Source of the DNA: Puccinia triticina
Lineage: Eukaryota; Basidiomycota; Pucciniomycetes; Pucciniales; Pucciniaceae
Assembly (NCBI RefSeq): GCF_026914185.1
Contig: NC_070564.1
Coordinates: 2,976,001 to 3,040,000, forward strand
Direction: 5' to 3'
DNA length: 64,000 bases
In this document: positions 13,178 through 24,262 of the stretch, in pieces
How the letters are laid out: the number at the start of each line of letters is the position of its first letter
Position numbering within the stretch: position 1 is the stretch's first letter
Program-made: the position numbers and the translations under genes
Notes under the pieces: generated by a model
The model's input: the letters and a program-made list of their open reading frames with translations, nothing else
Databases searched by the model: none
What the model was told of the DNA's origin: nothing

Positions 13178-14711
13178 GTAGATGTTAATAACAGGGGAAA
13201 TGGAAGTGAAACATATTGTGAAACTTGGTATGAGTATAGGTGGTGTAGTAAAATATGCAGATGGGGAGTTACAAACTATGATAGCCAGTTAAGGGGTAAC
13301 TGGTTTGAACTAGCCAGCTGACAACATCTGTCAGGCGCAGTGATGCCAAGAGTAATACTCTTCTAGCTACACCGGTGACTGCAGCGGTGAAGTGGAGCGC
13401 GCGGCAAAAAGCGCGGTAAAAATGCGAAATAACTTGGATAAGTTATTTCTAATGAACCCAAAAAAGGGTTTTAACGCAGGGGCCAGGAGCGCCTGGGGTG
13501 TTTAAGTGCCCTCTGCAGTTCTTACAGGTTCTACGCACGGGGTGCGCAGAGGTGTTTGTAACCTATGACTTCTGGGGCCCTGTGACAGGGGGTAGTTTTA
13601 CATTGAAATGCACCCAGGATAGAGTTGGGGATAAAATCCCAGTAGAAAAGGGAAAAAACGCAGACTTACTCTAAGCGAGAGTCTGCGGCAAAAAAGCAAC
13701 CAATTCAAAGAAACCAAAATCAAGGCAAGGACAGGCTGGCGTACTGGTTGGTCAGACAAGGGCAAGTCTGGCGAGGCGTTGATGTGGTTGAAATTTATCT
13801 GCGGAGCCTTTACTCACTCAAAGGCCCGTTGATGTATTTGAGCTACAAACGGTAGGGTTGTAGCTCTGAGTGTCTTTCCTTTGGCTTCTCGCGGCCGGAG
13901 GAATGTATTCAAATGATCAGGAGCGTTTGTGAGTTCTACTACTTACGTTTCTCCTGTTCAAAGAGTTTTCTATAACTCAATGACAGTGTGCGCTCTTCCT
14001 CTGTTCGAGGGAGAGCTCTATCATTCATATTTGGCCGGGAGTAGGAGTATTAGTTTACTTCTCTTCTGGCCTTTCTTGATTGAATTGATCTTGGTCTACT
14101 TGAAACTACAAGGTTTCTGGCGGCCTGTTCTCTTGGCCTGAGAACGGGCTTTTAACCTGTTCTAGGCTCACTTCTCCGGCCGACTATGTCCAGCTTTTGA
14201 GGGGCTTTTGTATTTTGAATATTTATTATTATTCTTATATGCGCGGCGCTTTTGCGCCGCAATCAATACTCAAGACTAAGACCATCCACACCGGGCGCTG
14301 AGTTAGCCCGGATTAGGGCACTTAGTTCGACCCCGCAACTGCATTGGGTTGGGTCAACTGGAGATCAACTTGACCCGGAGCTTGGTTTAGAGCTAGTGGG
14401 CTATAAATCTAGCCCCCACTAGTCCTCGGACTAAACTCTAAAATGAATATGCATCATGCTCAATAGCATGAACTCTATGTGTTTAGGTGCCAAACACATA
14501 CCATACAGGCACCTAATCACATCATCTCCAACAGCCTTGGACCTCCCAATCTACACCAATGCGGTCGGCCACTTGGATTAGCTTACTCCAACTGTAATCC
14601 GAGCTAGTTAGTCCAGACTAACTTAGCAATGGATGCGGATGCTCTAACTGTCTTTTTTTAATCTTATGCACAGCGCTCTGCGCTGCAATTAGTATGTAGA
14701 TTTTAATAACA
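13178..14711. repeat. Block bounded by a 16-bp direct repeat, possible solo LTR
   Basis: The sequences at 13178-13193 and 14696-14711 are the same 16-mer (GTAGATxTTAATAACA) with one mismatch. The enclosed 1.5 kb is non-coding, contains GC-rich palindromic words (around 13400 and 14240) and hosts a Tourist-like MITE. TGTTA at the left and TAACA at the right fit an LTR, but no clean 5-bp duplication was found, so the class is uncertain. Confidence 0.35.
14280..14644. mobile_element. Tourist-like MITE (PIF/Harbinger type)
   Basis: A 365-bp non-coding element with imperfect terminal inverted repeats of about 37 bp (ends GA[C/G]CATCC, with GCT.AGTTAG further in). It has a 3-bp TAA target duplication on both sides (14277-14279, 14645-14647). 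TAA/TTA duplications are typical of PIF/Harbinger MITEs. It is inserted in the 13178-14711 block. Confidence 0.75.
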
Positions 14712-14812
14712 CTGGTATAATAGTTAGCTGGGATCTAACTTATTATCGTAGCCCGGCTGACAACATCCATACAGCCAACAATAATCGCCAATCCCTCCGC
14801 AAAGACACCAAG

Positions 14813-15207
14813 TCAGGGTGTAAACGGGTTGGGTTTGGGTTGAAAAAGAGCGCCCAAACCCAACCCAACATTTAGCGTGGTTTGGGTTGGGTTGGGGCAG
14901 ATTTTAAAATATGCTGCCTGAACCCGACCCGATGTCATACTTTTCCTGGTCGGGTCTGGGTGGAGTCGGCTTGGGTCTTGGGTCGACCCAACCTCTTAGG
15001 CGCCAAAAGCCCCCAACTTGACTGTTGGAGGCGTCATAGTTGGGTCGCAGGCTGACCCAATTAGGAAATAGGCTGCCTGAACCCAACCCAAAAACTTTAC
15101 AAGTTGGGTCGGGTTGGGTTTGGGTCATGTCATTTTCTTTAAGGATGTGCCCAAACCCGACGGGTCTCGGGTTGGTTTTGGGTTGGCCCAACCCATTTAC
15201 ACCCTGA
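14813..15207. mobile_element. hAT-like MITE made of GGGTTGGG words
   Basis: A 395-bp element with terminal inverted repeats TCAGGGTGTAAA(C/T)GGGTTGG. The flanking 8-bp duplication is ACACCAAG (14805-14812) and ACACCGAG (15208-15215), one mismatch. Ends beginning CAGGG with 8-bp duplications are typical of hAT elements. The interior is dominated by GGGTTGGG and CCCAACCC motifs in both orientations and has no convincing gene. Confidence 0.8.
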
Positions 15208-15288
15208 ACACCGAGAATACAAGCTTATTAGGGGGTTTCACAACAAGGAAACCCGGGAAGGTGTTTGAGCGCTCGCGAGTATTGTTAT

Positions 15289-17233
15289 CAATGGTGAAAG
15301 CGCTGCGCTGCAGATAGCGCAGCGTAGCGCATAGCGCAGCGCTTTTTGGCCCGGATGCGCTGCGCTATTTCATAGCGTTTTTGCGCTACGCTTGCGCTTT
15401 TTGGCGCAAGCTTGTAGCTTTTCTGTTTTTGAGCCGCTATTTGTAGCCATAAAATAGTGCAAGAGCGCTGCGCTGCTGCTATAAATAGCGCGCTACGCTA
15501 TTTTATAGCGCTTTTATAGCGCTTTTTTTGAGGGAGGGGAGGAAGTAGTTTTTAAACAGCATGCTACACTATTTTATAGCGCTTTTTTGCACTTTTTTGT
15601 GCTTTTTTTTGAGGGGGAAGGGAGGAAGTAGCTTTTTTATTTTATTTGAATGTTTGATTTGGTAGTATGGAGAAAAAGTAAGAAATTTGTAGAGGGGGAA
15701 CATATAATGAGGGAGATATTAAACAAGCTAGTCATCCCAATAATCTATTTTGATGTTCCTTGATTTGCCATGTTTGCCGCCTCACCAAATTTGGGGTTCT
15801 TACGCGCGACATCAATAAGTTTCTGACAATCCTTAAACTTTTCTTCCATCCTAACATTGTTGCGCAGCCACATGTGGCTGCTAATGCAGCGCTCAATTGT
15901 TTGGACCAAAAGACTAGACCGACCTGATGAGCACACCTTTGCTGCGCCGGAGAACGTTTGTTCGACCAAAGCAGAGCTCGCAGGACAAGCAAGATAGTCC
16001 CTTGCCAAGGAACCCATGACAGGGAAGTCCTGGCAGTGGATCTACACAGAACAAAAGAATTTAGGAAGAGTGAGCTACACCGACATATCAGAAAAGGGAT
16101 TTTCGGCTTACCTTCCACCATGATAGAACATCGCCTTTTCTCTCCAATGGAAACATTCCGTTGTTGTATCGCTCCAACTCGGTGTTTGCCGCAATGGATT
16201 GTGATGTGTCCTTGGGGTAAAAGTTGAATTCATCGTCATTGAATTCAGATTTGGCCCGAGCTGCATCTGTGGTTGATTGTGGTTCCTTTGGCGATGGCGA
16301 TGGCGGCTGGAGTGATTGAAGGTGGTCCTCGCGATCTTGGAAGGTATTTCTTATAAGCTTTTTGATACGCTTGACATGTGGTTTGAATTGTTTTGTAAAC
16401 AGCATCATGCGCCATGCTGGGTGAAGGAAAGTTGCCAAGATTACTGTGTCACACCTTAATGCCAAATCGAGGTAATTTTTCGTGATCTGAATCATGGGTT
16501 CAAACATTGGTTCAAGAGGAGTCGCCGTCGCAGCTGCTTCCTTTTTTTCTAGATTGTCTAATAAGCGGACATATTCGTAGAGGACCATGGCCAACTTGGG
16601 GCCATCTCCCTCCATCCTTTTCGTCATTTCCAAGAAATCCTGTTCAAAGGGCAAGGAATTACTTTTGAGCATCCTTTTCTTCCATGCAGTAAGAAAAGAA
16701 ATCAATACCTTTAACACATTATTCAAAGAGTGAACATCCTCCCATTCTTGTGAGGAGAGTTCGTAAGATTTGAAGAAGTGCGAACCGGCCGATTTTCCAG
16801 CAAACTTATCGGACTTGTTTTCCAAGAGTTGTTTGATAACACAACGGCCCTCGTACGCTTGCGACCGGCTGTCGTAAATTATATTCCAACGGATACCGTA
16901 GCCTCCGATAAGACCTCGGCCCTTGAAGCCCAGAGTCTCCACTCTGCTTGCTTTTGAGGAGACGACGCAATCCTGCGACAAATGTAGTCAATCTGATGGA
17001 GAGGAAGGCATAATTCAATCATCTGAAGTCAGTTCAGGAGATGAGATTGGAGCATATGAGGGCAAGATCAAAAATCTACCTTCTTTAACGTGAAACCAAT
17101 ACCCTTATCATCACATCCATCGTCAAGGTCGTCGAAATTGTTATCCTCCCATCCAGGCTCAAGTACAGGGGCTTCCCGCTGCGCTGCGCTAAAACGGGCG
17201 CTTTTTGTAGCGCAGCGCAGCCTTTCACCATTG
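15289..17233 (-). mobile_element. hAT element 1, internally deleted
   Basis: A 1945-bp element with inverted ends CAATGGTGAAAG and CTTTCACCATTG and a 7-bp target duplication TTGTTAT (15282-15288, 17234-17240). The subterminal regions consist of GCGCAGCGTAGCG words like those in the MITEs at 41503-42131, 52983-59469 and 58394-58854. It encodes only the C-terminal half of a hAT transposase, so it is non-autonomous. Confidence 0.8.
15745..16990 (-). pseudogene. hAT transposase, C-terminal half only
   Basis: The minus-strand coding runs from about 16990 to 16112 and, after a 70-nt intron (16111-16042, GTAAGC...GTAG), from 16041 to 15745. The first exon has the hAT core segment GYGIRWNIIYDSRSQAYEG and ends LSWWK. 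The second gives the C-terminal dimerisation segment LACPASSALVEQTFSGAA. The N-terminal BED zinc finger and first catalytic Asp region are missing, and there is no room for them before the terminal repeat. An upstream exon candidate lies at about 17190-17090, followed by a GT...CGCAG intron. The frame shifts near 16950, between an EWRLWA-like segment and LGFKGRGL. It is a truncated pseudogene. Confidence 0.8.
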
Positions 17234-18922
17234 TTGTTATGAGGATGCTTGGGGTGATTTCTTGCGGGACTTTGCGCCAAATTTTTAAGCAAGTATGTCA
17301 CCCGTGAGTAAAGAAATTCAGTGCCGCGGGAAGCAAGAATGCTTATTGTGAAACCCCCTATTGACTCACCCTGTTTCAAAGACAACTGCACCTCAAAAGA
17401 AGCAAAATTTATCAAAATCCAATCCCGGCAAACACCCACAGGTCAAAACCCCTCATTTGGACCGGAATGTCACCCCTGAACCAGATGAGGATGCTTGCTT
17501 GATGAAACTGCCTCAATATTCAGACAAAGCAAATGCCAAGGTCATCACTCTTGCTCAAGCCAAAAAAACCCGAGGAGAAAATTTGAGTGATGTCAACAGC
17601 GTTTATTTGTACTTTCATCCTCCAGTGTATGCTGACAGCCAAGTAAGTTATTTGAAAGCTATTTTATTCATAAACAGTATTGATCAAATTATAGACCAAA
17701 GGCCCAAAGCTTCACTATAGATGCAAGTGGTGCTTGTGTACATACAAGAAGGGTGCTCATACTTGATGCAACCTTTACAAGCATTGGGACAGCGCCGTGG
17801 GACATTCACCTTGCTCGGAGAGAAAGAATGGCATTGAGAATGGGTCCCGCTTACTGGTAACAAAAAAACAAAAGGAAGCTGATCTAAAGAAGAAACAGGC
17901 ATTAGACAACATTTTTGATTCTTCAGCCTTTAAAAACCGGACTCTGAACCAGATTCTTGTCATTTGGCTCATGGACTTGGCACTTCCTTGGATCTGACTT
18001 GAGGATGCTCTTCTGGTGATATCCTTCAACTATGCTCAATGTGGTATCAAGCTTTTTTTGCGCACATGGGCAGCATTCAAAGCCCATAAGCTATACATAA
18101 ACTTGCAGGATAAGGTCATCTCAAACCTTATTGTATGTTTTCTCTCATTCCGACTCACAAGTTCTAATTCTTATTAATATCCATTTGGCTGATTTTTGAT
18201 TGGTATACCTGCAATTTAGTCACTTAAATCGAAAATCACCTGATTCCACAACGTTTGGACTACAAAAGGTAACCATCACGCCTTTTTGGGGATTGCTGCT
18301 GCTCATGTCTCCAAAGATTGGGTGTTTCATATCTGCCAACTTAGCCTCAAGTACATATCTTGGACTCACAAGGGGAAGTACCTTGCTGTCCCTTTTGCAA
18401 ATGTTATCACCAAGTCGTCACTCCACAAAAAGATAAGAGAATTTCTTTAACCTATTTTATTATTCTTATTGATTCCTATCTAACCTCCTTTGCACTTATT
18501 ACATCCTAGCTCAGACAACAGACTTGGGTTCAAACAACCGCACATTAACTGCTGAAGTTGATTGCTTAATCACAAAGAAGACTGGGACCAATCCAAACCT
18601 TAGCGCAAACCACATACAATGTGTATGTCACAAGATCACCCTAATTCTGACAGCAGGTCTCAAGGCAATTGACACTGACCCTGAAGAACTAACAAAGTCC
18701 AAACAAAAAACACTTGGCTATGTTCCAATCCTTACCTTGATTGCTGAAGACTCAGGGGTGCAAGACATGTCAATTGCTGAAGACTTGGGGGTGCAAGACA
18801 ATGACAATTGAAGAAGCAACTTTGCTTTGGATAAGGAGGATGGATAAAATTCTGAAGAAGAGGGGGATTCAAATGAATATGGGAAAGACTTGGGTAGCCA
18901 CCAGACCATCTTGGATATCCTG

Positions 18923-20066
18923 CACCAGGAAAAAAAAATAGTCACTTGATGACAAGTGACATCATGCCAGCTCCAGCAGGCTACCCAGCATCTACCCCCC
19001 ATCTAACCACAGTCCCCCCCATCTACTTACCTCTCAGAATTTCAACAGGAGATCCTCAGTTTTGGCTGCGCACCACAAATCCTCATTTCTGATCAGCTGT
19101 TACTCAGCTTTAGCTCCCAGCTCATGCTCAGCTTTGGTGCCCAGCTCATGCTCAGCTTTGGTGCCCAGCTCATGCTCAGCTTTGAGCCATTCTTGGCCGA
19201 TTCTCAGCTTTTGTCCATTCATGGCTCATCTTAGACTCAGATTAGGACTATCATTGGCCCAGCCAATGCTCAGCTTTGGACCAGTATTGGCTGAGCTGAT
19301 TTTCAGCTTTGGATCAATCTTGGCCCAGCCAATGCTCATTTGTGGACCAGCCTTGGCTCAGCTGATTCTCAGATGTGGACCAGCCTTGGCTCAGCTGATT
19401 CTCAGATGTGGACCAGCCTTGGCTCAGCTGATGCTCAGCTGTGGACCAGCCTTGGCTCAGACAATGCTCAGCTGTGGACCAGTCTTGGCTCAGCTGATGC
19501 TCAACTGTGGAACAGCTTTGGCTCAGGTGATAATAATCTTTTGAATAGTCTTGAAACACCTGATTCTCAGCTTTGGGACAGCCTTGGCTCAGCCAATGCT
19601 CAACTTTGGACCATGATTGGCTCAGCTGATGCTCAGCTTTTGGAAATTCTTGGCCCAGCTGGTGTTAATCTTTGGAACAGTATTGTCCCAGCTGATCCTC
19701 AGCTCTGCACAAGCCTTTTAAAAGATGATGCTCAGCTTTGGATCATTTTTGGCTAAGCTCATGCTCAGATTTGGAATATTCTTGGTCCAGTTGAAACTGG
19801 GCTTTGTATCAGGCTTGGAATAAAAAATGTTTAGCTTTGGCCCAGGCTCAGTCAATGCCTACTGCTCAGCTTTTGATGAGCATCAGCTGTTCCTGGGAAA
19901 AATTTAGGATCAGCTGAATGTGCCACATTGAGTGCTCTGGTGCAGTCCTGCAAGCTCTACAAGTGCTGGTGGAGCAGACTTGGAACAGTGTTGGAGTAGC
20001 TTTGGAGAAGAAAACAAATCTGCATCATGTCACTTGCCATCAAGTGACTATATTTTTTTCCTGGTG
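18923..20066. mobile_element. CACTA-like non-autonomous element with internal minisatellite
   Basis: A 1144-bp element with about 45-bp terminal inverted repeats starting CACCAGGAAAAAAA and continuing GTCACTTGATG. It has a 3-bp target duplication CTG (18920-18922, 20067-20069). It sits inside hAT transposase 2: the protein reads on from one side to the other (ILDIL, then KVNFVIQ). The interior is a tandem repeat array and no transposase is present. Confidence 0.8.
19085..19860 (+). repeat. 33-bp minisatellite (CAGCTTTGG/GGCTCAGC words)
   Basis: A tandem array with a unit of about 33 bp, best preserved at 19330-19560, preceded by a 24-bp variant around 19100-19185. Because 33 is divisible by three, the array keeps a frame open and reads as an 11-residue repeat of the form (D/S)(A/S)Q(L/M)WTSLGSA over 138 codons (19340-19756). 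Nothing else supports it as a gene. Confidence 0.8.
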
Positions 20067-20642
20067 CTGATCAAGGTCAATTTTGTCATTCAGTGAATCA
20101 CGTCCTCAGCTTCCAAACGTTCAGAGTTTGATGTATGGAACAGAAAGCTTGACAACACTGGGCCAAATCTCATTGCTGGTTATGGAATTTGTTGGAATGA
20201 CAAATGGCAGAGGATCGTGCTTACTGGGCTCAAAATGTTGTGAACAAGCTCATTGAGAATGAGAATGACCAACAAGAACGGGACGGTGGAAAGAATTTCA
20301 TTCAAAATAATGTGATTGCACGCAAGGACTGGGATGTTGTGAAGTGTCTTAATGATATTCTGGGTGTCAGTATTTCAGCTTTCTTTCCTTCTACTTTGAG
20401 CTATTGTCTGACATATCCATTGTGCATTGCACATAGGAATTTTATCTCATCACCAACAAAATGGAAGGCAACCATTTGTTGGCAGGCCTGTTACTAGTAG
20501 AATAATACTACATCAAGGAATTTCTCCAAAAACGAATCAAATCTAGTGCGGGACAAGAATTCAAGGGCATGTTGGAGAAGATGATTGAAAAACCAAAACT
20601 TATCAAGACAAGGCATTGTTCTGTGATGCAATACTGCTTGAC

Positions 20643-20961
20643 TGTAAAACCCCCGCCTCGCGGGTTTCACAAGACCTTTCACAAGACTCAATTTGGTCTA
20701 CATAGCTTGTCCTTTCTCCCTCTCCTAGCTCAGCAGACACCCGGCCCCAACTGACTTGTCTCCCTGAGCTAGGTATGTTCATTTTCTCTATCTTTCTTCT
20801 TTTCCTCTCCTCAGTTGTACACAGCAGACACCCGGCCCCAACTGACTTGTCTCCCTGAGCTAGATTCAATAAAGACCCCAAAGTTGGCATCAGAACCCCT
20901 TGAGACTCTTGTCTCCTCTGAGTGCCAGCGCCTAGCCCAGTGAAGAGCTTTGGCTCTTACA
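20643..20961 (+). repeat. 5' LTR of the pol-less element
   Basis: A 319-bp LTR. It contains the same roughly 40-bp segment (CAGACACCCGGCCCC to CCCTGAGCTAG) twice, about 90 bp apart, and an AATAAAG polyadenylation-like signal at about 20869. The palindromic AACCCCCGCC/GCGGGTTT pair lies at its start. Confidence 0.9.
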
Positions 20962-21022
20962 CTTTTTTTTTCTGATCCCGACGAAGGATTTTTTTTCTCG
21001 ACTCACTCCGAACTTGATCGCA

Positions 21023-22757
21023 ATGGACCCGCTCGACTGACGACGGGATCTTGACTACTCCGTTGTGTGGACTACACAAACTACACAAACTCACGAACTG
21101 CCCTCACCTCCTTTTCCTGAACTCACGACCTTCCAAACTTACAACACAAACCTCCCACCCTTTGCCCCAACCGACCCTTCCTCCTCGACCACGGGCCACC
21201 ACCCTGACACTTATCCACCCGCACTTGGAGGCCCAGCCAGCACCCTCCACGCCGGCCTCCTCAGCGTCCTGGCCCTCTCCACCCCCCCTCGCGAACGGCC
21301 AGCCCCGCCGGACCAGCCCGTCCTCTTTGCCTCCCCCCAGGCTGTCAAACGCCGCTGCAGCGTGGACAAGCCGCTCAGCACCAATCTTCCCAGGCTCGGG
21401 CTCGCCCAACTCGGCTACCACAACGCCCTCGCCATCCTCCCCATCGACCTCCGCCTTTCCACCCAGCTCAGCCACCTTGCCGCCGCCGAACTCCGCCTGC
21501 TCCTCGAGCCCTTTGGACCCCACGTCCAGCCCAGCCTCACCTCCACCGCTACACCGCACTCGCCGCAGCCCAACTCCTCCTCCAGCCAGAAGCTCCAAGC
21601 CCATTCTCGCCTGCACATTCAAACCACCCCCGGGCACTCGCGCGACATCCCAAGCGCCAGCTGCCCAACCAGACCGGAAGCACCCCGCCGGCGCCAATTG
21701 CAGTGTAGAGCCCAACAAGACCACCCCGCCGACCGATCCGGCCGATTGCCCCGCTCTGATACCGCACCCTCTCCTCCCTGGCCCAACCCTCGAGCAGCCC
21801 GAGCTCCCACCGGACCACCGACGAGCTCAGCAGCCAGCCCCCGCCTCTTCCCTCACACAACCCCCACCTCTTCCCTCACAAGCACCAACACCTCCCACTC
21901 CGCCGACCGGCCAGCCCTCTCGACCCCCCGCGAACGCAGGAGCCTCGATCAGCTCGCGCGCGCCCTCGCCTCCCCTCCATCCCCTTGCCAACCCAGCCCC
22001 CATCGAGCAAGGCCAGCCCAGCCTCCCCGCGCCCTGCAAACCCCTCAATGAAGTCCCTGGTTCTTCACCGCCAGAGATCCTCCCAGCTTCCGGATTTACC
22101 CCCAGGCGTGCACAAGCCCAACCACCCTGCCCGTCCAGCCTAACTATGTCCTCCCGCCCCGCGCCGGCCTCTCCACCTCACTTGCCCTCCTGCTCCCCGC
22201 ACAACTTGCACCATTCTCCGTCAGCTCCTGCGACTTCCGGCACACACTTGGTCGCACCCTCCGCCTTCAGCACCCTCTCCTCTCCATCCACCCCGGCTAT
22301 CCCAACCATCACGGCCCCAGTAGACTCCTGCTCTGTTGATGAAGAATACAGCAAGGCCCACAATGAAGCTCTTGACGCGTTTAACGACGAGCAAGAAAGA
22401 CTTTACAGCTTACGGTGCCCTGCCCGTCCCAACTGCCTTACCCACCTCACTGCGCTGCCGCCCGCCCAACCTGAATGTTATGAGACAGTTGCAATAGGAT
22501 CCATCACAATCCTCAACGACAAAGACATTCCGCTTGACTCCCAACTTGCCCCAGACTTCTCCCCCTTGAACCAGCATTACTACAACAACATTGATAAATA
22601 CCTCAAACTCCTTGCAGAATACGAAGCAGAAAAATTGCGCGACGAAGAAGCTGTGATGAACCCGTCCTCTAGTGTTGCTGATTTACCAGCTGCCCCATCT
22701 ACCAGCACTTCAAACTCCTCAAAGAAAAATAAGAAGAAGAAGAAGAAAAAACTTTGA
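21023..22757 (+). CDS. Proline/serine-rich gag-like ORF of the pol-less element
   Basis: Two plus-strand frames overlap. One begins MDPLD at 21023, is cut by TGA at 21038-21040, and reopens to 22051. The other is open 21051-22757. The early part looks most protein-like in the first frame (LAQLGYHNALAILPIDLRL and following helical sequence). The end looks real only in the second frame (EEYSKAHNEALDAFNDEQE, later YYNNIDKYLKLLAEYEAE, ending in a lysine run). A frameshift or an unseen intron between the frames is the simplest reading. No zinc knuckle, protease or known domain was recognised. It could be a divergent gag or a captured host sequence. Confidence 0.5.
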
Positions 22758-23066
22758 CTTCCCCCAACACTGCTTCATTCCACAAAAAGTTTCCCCTATT
22801 GAGACCCATGCCGACACATCAAGATTTTCTCCCACCCTTCCATTCCTTCCATCCTCCTACCACAATCCTGCCATTTCCATCCCTCATAACCTCTCACTCT
22901 ATTTCCTCCTCCCTTCTCTCCTTGTTACACTCCAAAAATTCTCAACATTGACTTCTTTGACCTGCTTCTCCACAAACTCCTTCCAGCAGACCATTGGCAA
23001 CCTCAAGTACCTATCAACTTACTCAGTCTACTAGTTATACTTCTTTTCTTTTATAGGAGGGGAGAC

Positions 23067-23385
23067 TGTAAAACCCCCGCCTTGCGGGTTTCACAAGACC
23101 TTTCACAAGACTCAATTTGGTCTACATAGCTTGTCCTTTCTCCCTCTCCTAGCTCAGCAGACACCCGGCCCCAACTGACTTGTCTCCCTGAGCTAGGTAT
23201 GTTCATTTTCTCTATCTTTCTTCTTTTCCTCTCCTCAGTTGTACACAGCAGACACCCGGCCCCAACTGACTTGTCTCCCTGAGCTAGATGCAATAAAGAC
23301 CCCAAAGTTGGCATCAGAACCCCTTGAGACTCTTGTCTCCTCTGAGTGCCAGCGCCTAGCCCAGTGAAGATCTTTGGCTCTTACA
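23067..23385 (+). repeat. 3' LTR of the pol-less element
   Basis: Same length as the 5' LTR. Differences seen: CG/TG near position 17 of the LTR, T/G before the AATAAAG signal, and G/T eighteen bases from the end. The TTGAC duplication follows directly. Confidence 0.9.
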
Positions 23386-23816
23386 TTGACACAATCTTGC
23401 AAGTTGAACCCGTCCTATCAACTTTCCATGTTCCAAATCTATTTCCCTTCTTGTCGTAGCTTAAGCTATGTCAAACAATTGATCCAACGGAAATTTGCTG
23501 AACAAAAGGCTGAACTTGCCATGGGCAACCACTCTGCTACCCTCATCTCAACAACCACCATCCAACTATTGCCAACCAATTGATGATATTGACTTATTCC
23601 CACAACAATCCAAGTCTCTTATCACTGACAAATCAGCCATATACCTTGGAAGGAAGCATAAACTTCTTCCTTTGCAAGCTGGCCAGTCTCTTGAATGGTG
23701 GAAAGTAAGTGATATCCTCCCCATGATCTATGTGTTTTGATTAGATTCTAATGTTGAAAATCCAGTTTATTTTTATGCAGGAACACTGTGAGAACTTCCC
23801 CATTTTTACTTCATTA

Positions 23817-24015
23817 GGGGGTTTCACGATTGAATTTTTTAAAACTATGGAGGTCAATTTAAGGCCTTTATGAACATAATTTTGAAATTTTGGCAAGATG
23901 TCCAGAAAAAGGTGTGACTGATCAATCAGTGCAATTTATCAACTTTTTAAAAATATGTTCATAAACAGGTTAAAATGGGTTTTGAAGTTTTACAAATTGC
24001 AATTGTGAACCCCCC
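23817..24015. mobile_element. TA-flanked MITE, intact copy
   Basis: A 199-bp element with inverted ends GGGGGTTTCAC(GA)TTG and CAATTGTGAACCCCCC, flanked by TA (23815-23816, 24016-24017). Removing it with one TA restores the hAT transposase 2 frame through IFTSLLACLAS, which confirms both ends and the 2-bp duplication. TA duplication points to Tc1/mariner-type mobilisation. Confidence 0.85.
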
Positions 24016-24262
24016 TATTGGCTTGCTTGGCAAGCTCAGCAAGTGTAAAACAATGCTTCTCAGCCGCCTCCAACATTTGCGGACGTGACCAAGGTAGCTT
24101 GGTACCCCAAACCATCAAGAGATCAGTGAGCTCTCATCAGTGGCTACAGCAAGTATTCCAGGCAGATGGCGACTTTAAAAATGCTCAGGAGGTGATCACA
24201 CAAAGTTTTGCCAAATTGGAGGAGCACAAATCAAAAATTGTGGTTGCTTCAGGCTCTGCTTA

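Larger units (their letters stand above)
15231..17358. mobile_element. TA-flanked MITE split by hAT element 1
   Basis: The outer ends GGGGGTTTCACAA and TTGTGAAACCCCC are inverted repeats flanked by TA on both sides (15229-15230, 17359-17360), as in Tc1/mariner-type insertions. With hAT element 1 (15289-17233) removed, about 180 bp remains, close to the 199-bp intact copy at 23817-24015. A third copy, also split, lies at 39875-43419. Confidence 0.75.
20643..23385 (+). mobile_element. Complete LTR retrotransposon without pol
   Basis: Two 319-bp LTRs (20643-20961 and 23067-23385) start TGTAAAACCCCCG and end GGCTCTTACA. The element is flanked by the 5-bp duplication TTGAC (20638-20642, 23386-23390). 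A polypurine tract AGGAGGGGAGAC precedes the 3' LTR. By eye the LTRs differ at only three sites, so insertion was recent. The 2.1-kb interior has no protease, integrase or reverse transcriptase, so it must move in trans. It interrupts hAT transposase 2. Confidence 0.9.
17370..24262 (+). pseudogene. hAT transposase 2, broken by frameshifts and three insertions
   Basis: Fragments of one hAT transposase occur in order. They are a polar N-terminus (17370-17645), an intron, and a BED-type zinc finger with CKWC and a stop before CNLYKHW (17700-17790). Next come LNQILVIWLMDLALPW (about 17940-17996), TWAAFKAHKLYINLQDKVI (about 18066-18125) and a frameshifted catalytic region NHHAFLGIAAAHVSKDW. After that come HIQCVCHKITLILTAGLKA (about 18615-18675), GPNLIAGYGICWN (about 20160-20200), LEWWK (23690-23705) and the dimerisation segment LACLASSASVKQCFSAAS (24020-24075). 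Three elements interrupt the coding sequence: 18923-20066, 20643-23385 and 23817-24015. Several stops and frameshifts remain once they are removed. Its own terminal repeats were not found. Confidence 0.8.

Noticed and set aside
15732..16121. 129-codon minus-strand frame alternative to the hAT C-terminus
   Set aside because: Another frame over the same DNA carries the hAT dimerisation motif and joins through a good intron.
19340..19756. 138-codon repeat protein (11-residue repeats)
   Set aside because: It is a 33-bp minisatellite inside a transposon; the frame is open only because the unit is a multiple of three.
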